Shown piece by piece: positions 1 through 13,446 of a stretch of DNA of 64,000 bases. The translations under genes were made by a program, and so were the position numbers. Numbering within the stretch: the first letter of the stretch is position 1; every line of letters starts with the position of its first letter. The notes under the pieces are model-generated. The model was not told the DNA's origin, ran no database searches, and saw only the letters and a list, made by a program, of their open reading frames with translations. Origin of the DNA: Hypomyces perniciosus (Eukaryota > Ascomycota > Sordariomycetes > Hypocreales > Hypocreaceae); contig SPDT01000005.1 of the NCBI GenBank assembly GCA_008477525.1, positions 3,596,001 to 3,660,000 on the forward strand. Direction: 5' to 3'.

Positions 1-3000
1 CGACAAGAGTAGCAGCGTTGCAGAGAGCACAGAAGATTTGGAAGAGTGACATGTCGAAGTTGAAGGCAGTTTGCTGGAGAACAACCTCAGCGGCTTGCTC
101 AATCTTGAAGTGATCGGTAGTGATTTCGATACTGTTCCGTAGTGAGGCGTGGCTCAAGCTTATACCCTTGGGCGTACCAGTCGATCCACTCGTATAGATC
201 AATGCAGCTAAGCCAGCTGGCTGTGCCTCGATAGGGGAGTTATTAGTATGAGATTGAGGCACTTTGGTGACATTGATCAAAGTGGTGTTGCCGAGGAACC
301 CGCTGTCAACTTGCGTCGAAGCGTCGAAGATAACACAAGAAGGCTTGGACTCGGCGGCAATCGATGCGAGTCGGGTTTGTCCAACACGAGGATCAAGAGG
401 AACGAAAGTCCGACCTGATTTCATGATAGCAAGGATGGAGCAAATAGCTGCTGGTGTTGGGTGCTGGAGCACGCCGACAATTCCGGTTGCGTTGACTTTG
501 TCTAGAGTTGCCGAGATGCTGTCCACGAGAGCTCCCATCTCAGCATAGGTCAAGTCTGTGCCATTGGCATCCGTCAGAGCCAAGTTGTTAGGGTGAGCCT
601 GGATCTGGTCTTGAATCCTCTGCGGGATGGTTGCAGGCCAAGTATGTTCAAACGCAGGGCCACACCCCAGCTCCAAAGCATCATCGATTGAAGATTGCCT
701 GTGAAGAGCTGGCTTGTTCATTCGAGAGTCAGGGTTGCTAGCAAAGGCGTCCATCAAGTTGAAGTAAGAGTCGAGGAGAAGCTCAGCGCTGGCCTCGTCA
801 TACAACGCCTTTTGGACCGAGAGCATGACGTTTGTCTCGCCTCCTGGATTCTCAACCACATCAAAGCTGATGTCGTATGCGAGCTCTCCGCCACTCAGGA
901 GTTCACCCTCGCACTCGCAGTCGCAAAACTCACGAACTTCACGAACGCCCTGGCGGTAGTTCATGAAGACTTGAAACAGAGGAGGCTGCGAAGCGGATCT
1001 GGGAGCGCCGAGCTCGTTGAGAATGACGTCGAAGGGAACACGGGCATTGGAAAAGGCCAGTTGGGACTTCTTCTGCATCTCCTCCAAGGACTCGCTGAAG
1101 GGCTGTGAGGATTCACAAGCTACACGGAGGGGTACCAAGTTCAGGTAGAGACCAATGCTCTCCAGAACCTCGCTCTGCCTGCGATTGGCGTCGGCCATGC
1201 CGATGCAGAGGTCATCGATATCGACATATCGAACAATAAGAGCCTTCAGCACAGCAAGGTAGAATGCGAATACACCAGCTTTGAACTTTCGAGCAGTCTT
1301 CTTGATTAAGTCTGAAAGTTCTGCGGGAATTCGCCGTTCTACACGCGTAGTGCCGTACTGAGTAATTGCAGGGCGTGACTGTTTCTGTGACAGTGGAAGA
1401 AGTGGCAATGGCTCGGGCAGAGTAGAAAATTCGTTTCGCCAGAAGTCTAGTTCAGGCTTCCACTTGCCAAGTCGGTATTCCTCGTGCTCGTGGACCGTGA
1501 AGTCAGGATATTGAAGAACCCCGGGGGTGAAGGCCGTGCCTTGGAAGGCTTTCTGGATATCATTAAAAAGGACCTCGAAGCTCAGACCATCCATGTTGAT
1601 ATGGTGATAGCCCAAGATGAGAAAGTTGACGGCGGGTGAAAGAGTGAGCACTTGGAGTCGCATTGTCTGACCAGCCTCGAGGTCATAGACATGGCATTTG
1701 ATGGCCTCGTATTCAGGCTTAACTTCATCGGCATCGGAAATTTGCTTACGCTCCAACTTCAGAGGTGAAGTCTTGAGGACAATCTGCATCGGTTGGTTGG
1801 CACTACTAACAAATGCAGTCCGTAAAGCCTCGTGATGATTGGCAACAGTGTCAACGGCTCTCGCCAACCGGTCGATATCCAAGAGTCCCTGCATGCGGAC
1901 CACGGTCGTGATGTTGAAGGCACTTTGGTCGGGCAAGAAGTGCTTCAGGAACCAAAATCGAGATTGGCCAAATGAGAGCGGAAGAGATCTTGCGACAAGG
2001 TCCTTGGAGAAGGGCTTCCCAGGAGCAAAGTATTCGTAGTCGGAGTGGATTTCCAATGGGGTAGCACTGCTAACGAGATCAGTTGCATCCGGTGTCTCAG
2101 TTGTGTCTAGCACTGAACTGGATTCAGAAGAACCCTTGCTCTCCTCTGGATTGTTGTCTGTGATCTCAATCAAGACTTCAGGCTCAACTGGCTTCTCAAT
2201 CGGCTGTGGTTCAGGCACCGATGGTATAGCCTTATTGTCATGTGTTGCCGGCTTATCTTCAGGGGTCAGAACCATTGTATCAAAAACTTTCTCCTTAACA
2301 GGTTGGAGTAGAGCCCTAGCAGTACCACTATTGAGAACCTGGAGTACAGTGACATCGGCGCTCAACTCTTTCAGGAACCAGGACCGAACCTCAACAGCGA
2401 CAAGAGAGTCCATACCAAGGTCGTCTAATCCAGTGTCCATGATCTCACGATCAGCTGGAATTTGCAGCACAGATCGAAGCTTGGCTGAGAAGGCCTCATC
2501 AAGGATCAGCGAGACCTCTTCACCTGCAGTCGCCTCTTCAATTTGTTTCTTGAGGGGAATGGAACTCGACTTGCCCAGGCCAGCGGCAGAAGTGATTTCA
2601 TTGCCCTGCACAAGATGCTGGAACTTGGCGTCAGAAATCCAGCTTACTTTGCCGTCCTGTGAGGATGACAACAAGCGCAAACCAGTTGTAGTCTCCAAGG
2701 TTTCATCAGAATCTGGACGACTAGCGAGCACGCCTTCAGCAAAGATAGCCAGGAAGTCTTGTTCGCTGAGCCAGATGTTGCCCACTTCCTGGAGGAATGT
2801 TTGCTGTTGCTGGTTAAGCTCGCGAGTGATATAACCATTGCCCATGATAGCGCCGATGTTGATGGCTGAACCTGCAACACCACGCTTCCGACGCTGAGCG
2901 GCAAGGGTCATCATGAACATGTTGGCAGCAGCGTACATACTCTGCCCCTTGTTACCAGTGACGGCTGCGACGGACGAGAAGTAGACGAAGAAGTCCAAAG

Positions 3001-6000
3001 GCGTGTCGCGGAAGATTTCCTCCAAGAAGATACTGCCGTCAACCTTGGGTTTGAGGACCTTTTGCATTTTCTCCATTGTCATTTCAGCAAACATTGTATC
3101 GTGGAGAACCATGGCACCCTGCGCAATACCACCAATGGGTGGCATCGTCGCCGCGATGGCTCTATAGGCTGCTTGGACTGATTCGCGATTGGTGATATCA
3201 TTAGGGAAGACCTTGACGACGGCACCTCGAGATTCGACACTAGCCATCCACCGATGATCAATCTTGGGGTTACGACTGGTCATAACAATATGTTTGGCGC
3301 CTTTTTCCACCATCCATTTGCAGAGACTCTGACCTAGACCACCCGTCAGACCAACAAGCCAGTAGGTTTTGTCATCAGAGAACGTAAGGCTTGTATCCAA
3401 AGGCTGGATTTGCGCCGGGAGAGAAGCATGTGCGGTCCAGTCGACGACACATAGCTGATCAAGTCCAGGACTACCTGATGAGATAGAGACAGCATCTGCG
3501 TATAAGACTCGGCTTGTGTCAACGGTGCGCTGCTGTTCTACCTTGACATGCACCCAAGCAGTTCGCAAAACGGACCAAACATCATCGAGACCCAAAAATG
3601 TCTTCTCTGTAACGAAAGGCCCTGGACGAGTGAGAGTATGCCACCCTTGCCTATCGCAGTGAGCTGGAATGGAGGAGACAATGGCTTCCTCTAAATCCTT
3701 GCTGCCATGGAAGTTTACAAATCGGTCGATTTGAGTAGGAAGCTTGGATAGCAGAGAACGAGTTGACTCTCGTGGGTGGACGAAGATTGTGCCGGGAGTG
3801 CTTCCAGCCTTGGAAGATGACAGGCAGGTTACTCTGATGCCACGGCGAGCTGCACTGGTCTTGATAGCCCGTGCCATTGAAGAAGACGCATCGAGTACAA
3901 CCAATGAGTTGCCGCTGTCAATGTCTTGAAGAACGCTCTGTGTTAGCAGACCTTCATACAAGGTCAGCATTGTCTGGTCAACAGACTTAGTGGTGGCAGG
4001 CATTGTCCAAGCCCTATCCACCACAACAACAGAGCTCTGTACATCAGACAAGGCAACAAGCGTCTTGCCATCATCCGAAATACCAGCCACAACGAAGAGG
4101 AAATCTGATGAGGGTAGCTTGACTGATCGCAGGATGGACTTGGTTACACGAATCGACACAGTGTCCGGACGAGTTTCGGCTGCTGATCGCGAAGACGCTG
4201 GTGATAGAGCGTAAGCTCCCGTGTCCTCATCAATGGCCAAAGTAAGGGGCGTAGCCCTCGGGTCGACATCTTTGGATACAGCCCTGCGGGATGCATTGTA
4301 GCGCATGTTACGGCTCTTACTCAGCTTGAGGCGCGGAATACGAAGACAGCCGGCCTCATAACCCAGCTCTGGTTCTGTAGTCCAAAGCATGGCCGATGAG
4401 TTGCCTGCTTGTTCCCACATATCCGTAAACTCAAACCGAAGCAGGGACTCAGCAATCAGCTTAGAGCTAGCGGATGTAGGAATGTCAAAGTCGAGCAATT
4501 GGAAGCGGAGATGGGACATTTCGAGAACGACATTTCGTCCAATGCCCACAACCATGGAGGCGTACGGATTGTCGGACCCAATTCCCGCAGTTGTCCACAG
4601 GACATTCTTTGACTGTCGGAAGATCTGCTGGAAGGCCTCCAAGCGCTCAGCTGTCATGTCCTTGAAAACGGGGGTGTCAAGGTCAACCAGAGACAAGACG
4701 CTACCCATAACAGGTAGGGTTTGTTCGGCGAGCTCGTTCAGATTTGCAATACTGGTCTCCTTGAAATATGGCAACAAAAGGGTCTTAATATTCTGTGCGA
4801 GTTCGTAATTGGAACCTGCCTCTGTTACAATGATGGTCAAGTTGCTAAGGCTTATATCTGAGGGCGAGGCATTGAATGGCTCACGAATAAGAGCTACTCG
4901 ATCATCAACCGCCTGGGTCAGTAGGACAGATAGTGGGCAGGTCGAGACATGGGGAGTCGCCTCGTCAACACCAGAGAACCCTGTCTTTCGCATCACAGCA
5001 TCCCATGAAGCGATGTCGACACATGGACTGAACTTGCGTTCATCCTCTTCGCCTAGCCACCATCCAGGGAGACCACCAAAGATGAAGCCGAAGCGAAGCT
5101 GATCATTATCGGTGATTTCCAGAAGTAGGAGGTAGCCGCCAGGCTTGACCAGGCGTCGGAGGTTATTCATTGTGACCTCCAGGTCCTTGGTGGCGTGAAC
5201 GACAAGGTTGGCGATGACCAAGTCAAAGGTCTGCCCTTCATAGCCCTGTCCTTCAATATCTTTCTCTATATCTAGGGTCTTGAAGGTCATCTTGGAGGCG
5301 TACTTGCTGAAGGTCTCTTGCGCAGTCGGAAAGAAACCGCTAGAGATATCAGTGTAAGTGTATGAGTCAAACTCATTGGCTAGGTGCTTAAGGAGAATCT
5401 TGGTGGCGCCTCCGGTGCCAGCTCCTACTTCCAGGAGATGCATATGGGGATATCGGTTGCTAATCTGGGCAGCAACGCGAGACAGCTCCTCGACATATCG
5501 TGACATACCAAGAGCATCGACGTAGAACCTGTTGAGCTTGTTGTCCTGGACCATTGGTTCCAGCATGTTCATCTCGCCCCGGATGACACTGGGGAAATTT
5601 TCTCCAACAGCGTGCATGATCTCCAGATCAATGCTTTCCGGATGACTGGCTATGATACGCAGAATATCATCATGCGTATCGTTCTTCCATTCAGGCTTCG
5701 CATGCACCAGAGTACCCTGTTTGACGCGATTCAAGATGTGGTTAACGTAGCTGAATAATCTTACCTGATGAGGTGACAAGTTCGATCGCTGCTCAGCAGG
5801 AATGGCTTGGTCGAGGTGCTGCAGATAATAGTAAGCGACGCGCTCAAGGTCATCAAATAAGGCTCGTTCCAAAGTAGCCTCCTCGCCTTTCAGTGTAAGG
5901 CTGCGACCATGAGGCACCAGGGGTCCCCAAGTGAACTCGGAGAAGAGATGAAGATCGGTCTCTGGTGTCGGAGGAACCAGAGGCTTGGTGTGCAATCCCT

Positions 6001-9000
6001 GGAGCTGGATGAGGGTTACACCATCTTCAGTATACAAATCAACATCTCCATTAATATCGGGAAGCTCCACGCCTCCGGGCGGCACTGAGGAACGGAAGGG
6101 TGTCTCAGAAACAATAGTCGACTCGCATAGGGGAAAGTTGATCTGAATGCTGTCGATCTTCGTTGGTAGATGAGTTGTTCGAAGACGAGTGTCGCCAGGA
6201 AAGCAGTAGGCCAGAATAATAGATTGAATCGCAGCATCGAGGACTGCAGGATGAACAAGCAGACGATCAAAGCCATACGTAGCCTCGGGGTGAAGGATGT
6301 AACCAGTAGCGAGGTCCATCTTGCGATGCAGCTTGGCGAGAGCCTTGAAGGGCCCAGTGTACCCAAATCCAAGGCTCCCGACAGCATCGTAGAAGCGATC
6401 TTCGTGCACCTCCAGCATTTGGAAATCTGGCTCAGGTCGAGGTGGTAGGGCGTCTGAGTTCGGCTTGCCAAGAGTCAAGATCAAGTTTCCTGAGGCCTTC
6501 TCTACCATGTTGATGGAATCGCTTCGACCTTCTTCGGCGAAGAAAGCGAATCGAGCAGTAATGCTCTCTGTAGTCCTCACAATGTTCGTGAGAGACGTCA
6601 TCGTCTCGACGCCAGCGCCATCAGGGACGATGAGCGCCTGTCCCACGATAAATTCCTTGACCTTGATGACGGAAATCGGGATGTCATGGAACAGTTCTCT
6701 CACGGCCTCAAGTCCAGAAGCCACATACCCTGCGGCAGGGAAGACTGGCTGATCCTGAATACGATGATTTTTTATCCAAGGAACTTCATTGCTGCTAAGG
6801 CGGTTGCGCCACCGTACTTCGCCGAGGCTGGTGTCGACCGTCCTTGTTCCAAGAAGCTCATGTGACTTGATAGACGCACTTCGCGTAGCCCTTATGATAC
6901 GACTATCGTTGAAATAAGGCGTTTGATGGTCCCATCGATACCTAGGAAGATCCTTGACAAGCACATGTTCACTGGATCCTGACATGAATGCTTCGTACGC
7001 CGCGAAATCCACAGCTACTCGACCGTTTGAGGCCCATAAGTTGCCAAGGCATTCAGCCAGCGATTCCACTGCGTCGTGCTTGCGAGTCAGAGCACCGAAA
7101 TAGGGGATGTTTTCGCGAATCGTTTCCTCGACAACTTGTTTCGTAGGTCCCTTGAGCGCAGGATGGGGTCCAAGTTCGATGACTTGGTCAAATGGACCTG
7201 TTTCGCGCAAAGCAGCTTCGCAAGCTTGAGAGAAGAGAACTGTTCGGCCCATGTTGTTGGCCCAGTATACAGACGCGAAGTCATCATCAACATTGGAAAC
7301 TTCATCGCCGTAAACACTCGATACCCAAGTACATCCAGAGTCATTCGAGAGCTTTGGTGAAACATTGCAAGCCTTCAGTGACTCGATGTAGGGTCTTAGG
7401 CAAGGCACCATGTGATGAGAATGGTATGCCTTATCAACTTGAAGGGCACGATGGAACTTCTCCTCTCCTTCCAAGATAACACCAGCCTCCCCAATTGCAT
7501 CAGCATCGCCAGAGATGGTGACACTAGACGATGAATTGCTGGCCGCGACACAGAGGCGACCCTTGAAGTCGTCCAACTCGCACAACTCTTGAGCATCCTC
7601 AAGAGAAGTCCCGACAGCCATCATAGCACCACGTTGCCCATCAGCTCCCTGGCATCGGTGAGTATGGAAGCCTCGGTAATAGGCAATGCGAATGGCTTCA
7701 GGGGCAGTGATGACTCCCGCGGCATAGGCCGCTCCAATCTCACCAGATGAGTGACCCACAACTGCGTCGAAGGTGATACCCGCATGGCGCAATGCTTCGA
7801 CAAGCATAATCTGAAGCGCCGTACACAGAGGCTGAGAGAGCTCGGCCTTATGGATTTGTGATTCACTAGCTGCCAGCATCTGCTCCCGCAGTGACCAAGA
7901 GGGACGGTCACTCACTGGAAGCGATGCCAGGCTCTGTTCAAGCTCGTCAACAATCTTGGCTATGGCAGCAGATTCCTCAATGAGCTCTGCACCCATTCGA
8001 GGCCATTGAGCACCCTGGCCAGTGAAGATTCCAAGAGTTCGTGGCTTGGATGACAGGGACTTCGCAGCACCAGGCTCTGACTTCTTGTCATCTGCTCCGT
8101 GAGCGCGCAGTTTGGCGACAAGAGCCTCTGGTGATGAAGCAGCAAAGACAGCTCGCTTCTGTAAAGTCGACCGGTGGTTGGCGAGTGTGTAGCTGACATT
8201 CCTAAGATTTGCTTGAGGATTTTCCGCGATGAAGTCGGCGTGCGCCTCAATGTTCGCAGCAAGGGCCGAAGGAGAGACTGCGGAGAACACAAAGGGGGTA
8301 AACGATGTCGGTGCAGACGCATTCACTTCCTTAGCCGTCTCAGGTGTGTAGGCCTCAAGAATAGCATGTGCATTCTAAACACTACCGTCAGTCTCTAACA
8401 GAAGTTCTGGATTGGATAGGATATGCTTACCGCACCACCAAAGCCGAAGCTGTTAACACTGGCACGCCTCACGCCGCCTTCGGGTTCAGGCCAGTCCTGA
8501 AGCCTAGTCGGGATCTCCAAGTTAGTGTAGTGTGGCTTAACCGTTGCACTCAACTTATTGAAGTGCAAGTTGGGAGGGACTTTGCCATTCTGCAGTGCAA
8601 GGGAAACCTTGAGCAACGATGCAAGACCTGCAGTGCCTTCGGTGTGGCCGATGATCGTCTTGATCGAGCCAACGAGCAATTTTGGATCTTTAGATTGCCG
8701 CTTGAACCCAGACTTGGGTCCAAAGAAAGCATTGCTGATGGCCTGAGATTCAACCGGATCTCCAGCGGGTGTGCCTGTACCATGAGCTTCGAAGTATTGG
8801 GGTCGGTCGGATGGACGACCTAGATCGAGGCCAGCTCGTCGATAAGTGTCATGAATGAGCGCAGCTTGCGCAATGGGACTGGGCATAGTAATGCCTTTAT
8901 ATTGTTAGTTTGAAACTCTTGAAGCTGACTGTAATGTAGTCGTTCACCTTTGGTACGCCCATCTTGGTTCGTGCCCGTCTCTCGTATGATGCACTCGATC

Positions 9001-9779
9001 TTGTCACCATCACGAATGGCATCGCTCAACTTCTTCAGCACCACGGAGGCAAAGCCATCGCCTCGAGCGTAGCCATCAGCTTTCTCGTCCCACATCTGCG
9101 ACAGTCCATTGGGCGAAAGCATCTTCAGCTTGCTTTCAGCCACATACTGACTTGGCCCCAGGAGCAAGTTGGCACCAGCTGCAATGGCGAGGGGGATTTC
9201 TCCAGCCCGTAAGCTCTGAACTGCTTGGTGCAATGCAATCAGACTAGACGAGCAAGCTGTGTCTATCGTGACTGAGGGTCCATGCCAGTCAAAGAAGTAA
9301 GATATTCGATTCGAGAGAATACTCCGCGCCGTTCCAGACGCAAAATAAGTGGGCGTAGAGTCGGGGTCTTGGGAAAGAATATCGGTATAGTCAACGCTCA
9401 TGTTTCCAACGAAAACACCAGTCTGCGAGCCAACAAGATGCTCCATTGGAAGCCCAGCAGATTCCAGACTCTCATAGACCGTTTCTAAGAGGATGCGTTG
9501 CTGAGGGTCTATGGCCAAAGCCTCGACACCTTTGATACCAAAGAAATTGGCATCAAAGACCTTGAAGTCTTCCTCGAGGAAGTAAGAATGGCGAACATTG
9601 CTTGTGCCATGATGGGCATTATCAGGGTGATAGTATCGATCAACATTGAAGCGATCCTTGGGAATTTCCCGTTTCAGGTCGTGGGGATCTCTCAATAGAT
9701 CCCATAATTTTGATGGTGTGGCGGCACCGCCTGGGAAGCGACATCCGCTGCCAATGATGGCAATTGGTTCTCTAGACAT
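1..9779 (-). CDS. Hybrid PKS-NRPS (cytochalasan-type synthase, CcsA-like), 3' end outside the window
   Basis: Iterative highly reducing PKS fused to an NRPS module; it would build a polyketide chain and join it to an amino acid. The start ATG at 9779 gives [10 protein letters not shown], the usual KS start. Introns are 8895-8947 and 8375-8430; the third exon stays open to position 1. Domains in order: KS (active Cys at 9252-9254 in DTACSSS, His at 8782-8784 in EAHGTGT), AT (GHSSGE, Ser at 7748-7750), DH (His at 6764-6766 before QPVFPAAGY), C-methyltransferase (EVGAGTGG near 5400-5433), KR (VGLTGGLG near 3330-3360), ACP (Ser at 2405-2407 in LGMDSL), a Ser/Thr/Pro-rich linker near 2100-2280, C domain (HHINMDG near 1588-1607) and A domain ([11 protein letters not shown] near 160-201). 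The A domain is cut, so its substrate code and any release domain cannot be read. I saw no functional ER, which fits the trans-ER gene upstream. Whether the methyltransferase is active is unknown. Confidence 0.96.
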
Positions 9780-10558
9780 TGCGATTGTGTGAAGATGCAA
9801 AAATGGAAAGTGAATGCTAGTGTTCAGACCGCTACAGTACTGGGTGAAGTGAGGTTGAAGATTTGAATGCTGAACTGGTCTGCAGACAGAGCAGCCTTAC
9901 AGTAATAAACATCGAAGCAGATAGCTATTTACGGAGAAGAGGAGGACGGGATGTCAGCCAAAGCGTCATTCGGTGGCGTCCTGCCATACAGATCGGCATC
10001 CTAGAGCCCGCAATTCGGTCTGCACTCAGCCCATATCCGTCATGTCAATATGGTCGGAGCGAGTCCGAATTGCCTCGCCGAACTGACTTGCAGGCTTCGG
10101 ATCGTTCAAACTCCGTATTGCGCTGGAGCCAGCCAATGATAGAGCCAATCCGGCAAAGCCGGCTTCTTCATCCTTATGCAGTGTAGTCTCTTCTTCTGGG
10201 CAGTTCAGTAAAAGCTGATGGCTTTGAGATGTGGAGATCCTGGAGCATGACGTCTATGACCTGCAGTGCTCGTAATGAATGGTGTTGGGGAGTTATTGGG
10301 CCTGTTCTACCCGATATAATTTCATTATTTTTTTGCGATTTTTACGCCGTGTGTTTTTCAGACTCTTGAAAGCAGTCCAATGGCAATTAATTATTACACT
10401 GATACGAGTTCTCTGTGGTAATGAAATTTGTTTGTAGCAATGAGAGTTACCGGCGGCAATCAGAGTTAGCTACGGCGATGTAAATGTCTTGCGGTCCTTG
10501 TTTTATTGTCACCCGCTTGGCTGTGTCGAATAATATACCAAATAATAACAAACCAGAC
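9780..10558. promoter_or_regulatory. PKS-NRPS upstream region
   Basis: This non-coding stretch lies between the synthase start and the 3' end of the enoyl reductase, so it should carry the synthase promoter. It contains a CGG/CCG inverted repeat at 10054-10068, listed separately. No gene was recognised in it. Confidence 0.6.
10054..10068. promoter_or_regulatory. Inverted repeat TCGGA-N5-TCCGA, candidate Zn2Cys6 site
   Basis: Perfect 5-bp arms with a 5-nt spacer lie about 275 bp upstream of the PKS-NRPS start. Inverted CGG triplets are the usual target of Zn2Cys6 dimers, and such a regulator is encoded at 28175-29758. Binding is inferred. Confidence 0.4.
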
Positions 10559-11690
10559 TCAAGTAAACTTCACGACGAGCTTCTGAGCCGACACCTCCTT
10601 ACGCTTCAGCATCTCCAAGCCTTCAATAATCGAGTCGAATTTCCCCGGTAAGACACGAATCGGATGTCCTTTGAACGTTTTGTTGTCGATCAGGTGTTGG
10701 ACGCTCTTGTACCACTCAATACCCCATTGTCGCATGGCTTCACTCTGTGGTTTTGCGTATGGGCCTCCAATGTCGACGCCAAAGCCGATGATGCTGGCGC
10801 CCATGACCAACTCTCGCTTAACCGTCTTTTTGTTGCAGATGTCCTCTTGGAAACGCTCAAGGGCCGTATACCGACCTCCGGCACGTCCCATTGCATCAAA
10901 GCAGAGGGACATTGTCTTAACCTCGCCAAAAGGATCAACGACGTACTTCAAGCAGTTTCGCGTCGTCTTCTTGATATCTGCAGCGCAAGTGGGTGACTTG
11001 TAGTCAAAGACCTCGTCTGCCCCGTAGGACTTGACAAGATCAAAGTTTTTGGGAGAGCACGTAGTGATGGCTCTGTGTCCAAGACTGATCACACAGTTAG
11101 CAAGCTTGTTAGGCTGGAGACCATTCTTTGACCCACAGCTTGACCATCTGAATTCCAAGGCCACCGGCAGATGTACTTCCTCCATGGATGAAGACATCGA
11201 ATGGCTTTTCAGCTGGCTTCTCAAATGTGCCTGGCAGCTCGAGTGACTGAAATAGTGCGACACCCATTGTCGCGATGCAGCATGGGCTTAGTCCAGCGGC
11301 CTCTTCGAAGGACATCCAGTCCGGGATTCGATACGTGAAAACGCCAACAGCTTTCACATATTCTGCGTACGAACCAGAATCTGTGTCGGCAGGGTTGCTG
11401 CCATTGACAGCGCCAAAAACGCGGTCACCTATCTTCCAAGAGCCATCTTTCTGAATGTCCGATCCCAGAGCAACTACAGTGCCAGCAAAATCGCATCCAT
11501 CGTAGCACCCAGGAGTGGGACAGGCAATGGGTATCTTGAAATCGCAAGGATTGAGTGCAACAGCCGCAGTCTTGACAAGAATGTGGCCTGGTCCAAGTGG
11601 AGGGAGTGGCAAGCCAGTAGCAATCTTCAACGAGCCCGCTTCTCCCTGCACAACAGCGGTTTGGGTTCCTGGGAGACTTTCAACTGCCAT
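10559..11690 (-). CDS. Trans-acting enoyl reductase (LovC/CcsC-type MDR)
   Basis: Zinc-independent medium-chain reductase that would supply the missing ER activity to the PKS-NRPS, reducing selected enoyl intermediates with NADPH. Exons are 11137-11690 and 10559-11084; the 52-nt intron joins VKL to LGHRAITTCSP without a frame break. The start at 11690 (MAVESLPGTQ) gives 359 residues, close to LovC; an in-frame ATG at 11774 would add 28 residues that look like leader sequence. Visible signatures are the GroES-like N-terminal half (NPCDFK, GCDFAGTVVALG), the Rossmann loop HGGSTSAGGLG, the segment NFDLVKSYGADEVFDY and the C-terminal QKLVVKF. It shares strand with the synthase and is transcribed divergently from the Diels-Alderase, as in known cytochalasan and related clusters. 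Confidence 0.93.
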
Positions 11691-12186
11691 CTTTCGTTGT
11701 CTGTGAATTGTGCGTGCAAATGAGGATTGCAACTGACCAGATTGTTTCATTGATTCTGCATTGCTGTTAACCATCAGGCTCTAGATACTTTTTGCTTCCA
11801 TGGAACACAGTTCTACTTGCTACCCATGCATCATCTCCAAGGCCGAATCATATCAGCCTCAGCTGACGCAGATCGGCGGTATTCCCGAGAGTCGTAGCCA
11901 TACTGGTCGGATTCGAAGGACTCGAGGCTGTGCTGCGACATTAGCGTCAGTCGGGCCTCTCCGGCTTACGCTGACACTGTTCGGCTTCCGATCTTGGCTC
12001 AGATCTTCGGATCACAGTCGGTGGTTGGCAGAAGCCGGTCTACTTCTCAGCACTATACCCCATGGCGGTTTGCACGGGGGATATGGGGGATTACTGGCAA
12101 AGTCATTGACGTAAAACCTGTCAACAAGCCATTTCATTCATCGTTTCCCTTCAACATACCCATTACCCCACAGAACATTCTTCATC
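11691..12186. promoter_or_regulatory. Bidirectional promoter of enoyl reductase and Diels-Alderase
   Basis: About 500 bp separate two divergently transcribed cluster genes. The region is rich in CGG/CCG triplets and includes a TCGG-N3-CCGA repeat at 11981-11991. No other gene is evident. Confidence 0.6.
11981..11991. promoter_or_regulatory. Inverted repeat TCGG-CTT-CCGA, candidate Zn2Cys6 site
   Basis: This is a perfect 4-bp inverted repeat with a 3-nt spacer, about 200 bp before the Diels-Alderase start and 290 bp before the enoyl reductase start. It is a candidate operator for the cluster regulator; function is inferred. Confidence 0.4.
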
Positions 12187-13446
12187 ATGAGAGCTACAAC
12201 AACCGCCCTGGCTTTACTTTCGCTAGGCTCCCTGGCAACATGCTGGGAGTACAGCTGGCCTGGCGAATGGGACGACAAATGGCCTGTCAGCTCAGAGGGA
12301 TCCTCTCAAGAAGGCTGTCAAGTCAGTCACTTGAATGCCTTCGAAATGGAGAAAGGGCGAAAGCCCGTTTACTTCTCCACCGAAGCTCTCGATGATCCAG
12401 AGGCGCCCAAGATGCTCCCCCTCAACTCGACCGGCGGTGAGCAGTGGGAGTTTGATGGCGTCTCGGATGATGGCATGTTGGCTTTTTGCTTTGGCTTTTA
12501 TCGCGATCCAAATTACGCCATTCTGGGCGCAGGAAACTTACGTCTTTCGGCCGAATTTTCGCGCGTCGGTGAGAATCGGTTTGTGCGTGTCGACTATCCC
12601 TCCAGCTCTACTGTTGAGAGCTGTCCATGGGGCACCCGCGGCGTGTGGAAGGGCAGTGACTACAACTACACTTTCGAAATCACCAAGGACATGAAGGTCG
12701 CTCGGATCGGTGTTAACACCGATGACCTGAAGGGCTCACTCATCATGAAGTCACTGATCCCTGCACGGTATCCTGATGCTTCAACCTATCCCAACGAGAA
12801 AGCCAACACTGAGGTCGTCCCATACTTCCGTTGGGTGGAGCCCATCCCGGCTGCCGATGTCTGGGTGGACATGGAGATCGAGGGGAAGCCCTACAAGTGG
12901 AGTGGTGTTGGAGGCCATGAGCGTCTCTGGACAGCCTTTAGCTGGTTCACCTGCCTTCACACCATGACTGCAGTTCGCGTCAAGGCTGGACCGTATGCAG
13001 CCAGTCATGTGAGCTTCATCTCTGCCTTTGACAAAACCATCTACCGCCCTTCGACAATCCTCTCCAAGGATGGCGAGGTCATCTTCGCAACTACCTGCAG
13101 CGAAGAGTCTGCAACGGAAGACTACGCCATTTTAACCAAGACATATGGCGGAAAGGTCACAGGCAACCTGAAGGATAAGGTGACTGGCTTTGAGTTGGTC
13201 ATGGTATCTCCGGCAACCAAGGGCCAATGGAGCTTTAGCATCACCAATGAGAATCTGGGCTTTGAGTACATGCTGGGCGAAGGTGTCGGCGGAACAGGCT
13301 TCTCGGGCAGGGTAGTCGGCGGACCGATTGGTCTGAAGCAGTATTTTGGCCCAGCATTCGCTGAAGCTTTGGAGTTCCCCAAGAACTCTTATCTTTTCAA
13401 GCCGAACTACGTTGATGCCGTGCCGGAAAAGAAGGATGAGCTTTGA
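12187..13446 (+). CDS. Secretory-type lipocalin-fold Diels-Alderase (CcsF/MycB family)
   Basis: Intronless, 419 residues. It opens with a hydrophobic signal-like segment (residues 1 to about 19, MRATTTALALLSLGSLATC), then the fungal Diels-Alderase (two-calycin-domain) pattern: NSTGGEQWEFDGVSDDG, FGFYRDPNY near residue 100, CPWGTRG, a middle Trp-rich stretch ending GHERLWTAFSW, and a C-terminal FSGRVVGG. In cytochalasan and decalin pathways these proteins catalyse or steer the intramolecular [4+2] cycloaddition between the polyketide diene and the pyrrolinone. It is divergent from the trans-ER, and the synthase and hydrolase partners are in the same cluster. Family assignment is confident; cytochalasan rather than decalin product is inferred from the tailoring genes. 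Confidence 0.92.
   Translation: MRATTTALALLSLGSLATCWEYSWPGEWDDKWPVSSEGSSQEGCQVSHLNAFEMEKGRKPVYFSTEALDDPEAPKMLPLNSTGGEQWEFDGVSDDGMLAFCFGFYRDPNYAILGAGNLRLSAEFSRVGENRFVRVDYPSSSTVESCPWGTRGVWKGSDYNYTFEITKDMKVARIGVNTDDLKGSLIMKSLIPARYPDASTYPNEKANTEVVPYFRWVEPIPAADVWVDMEIEGKPYKWSGVGGHERLWTAFSWFTCLHTMTAVRVKAGPYAASHVSFISAFDKTIYRPSTILSKDGEVIFATTCSEESATEDYAILTKTYGGKVTGNLKDKVTGFELVMVSPATKGQWSFSITNENLGFEYMLGEGVGGTGFSGRVVGGPIGLKQYFGPAFAEALEFPKNSYLFKPNYVDAVPEKKDEL

Noticed and set aside
2103..2834. 243-codon plus-strand ORF
   Set aside because: It is antisense to the continuous ACP-linker part of the PKS-NRPS and has no domain of its own.
10664..11003. Two overlapping plus-strand ORFs of 110 codons
   Set aside because: They are shadows of the enoyl reductase second exon, which has clear family motifs on the minus strand.
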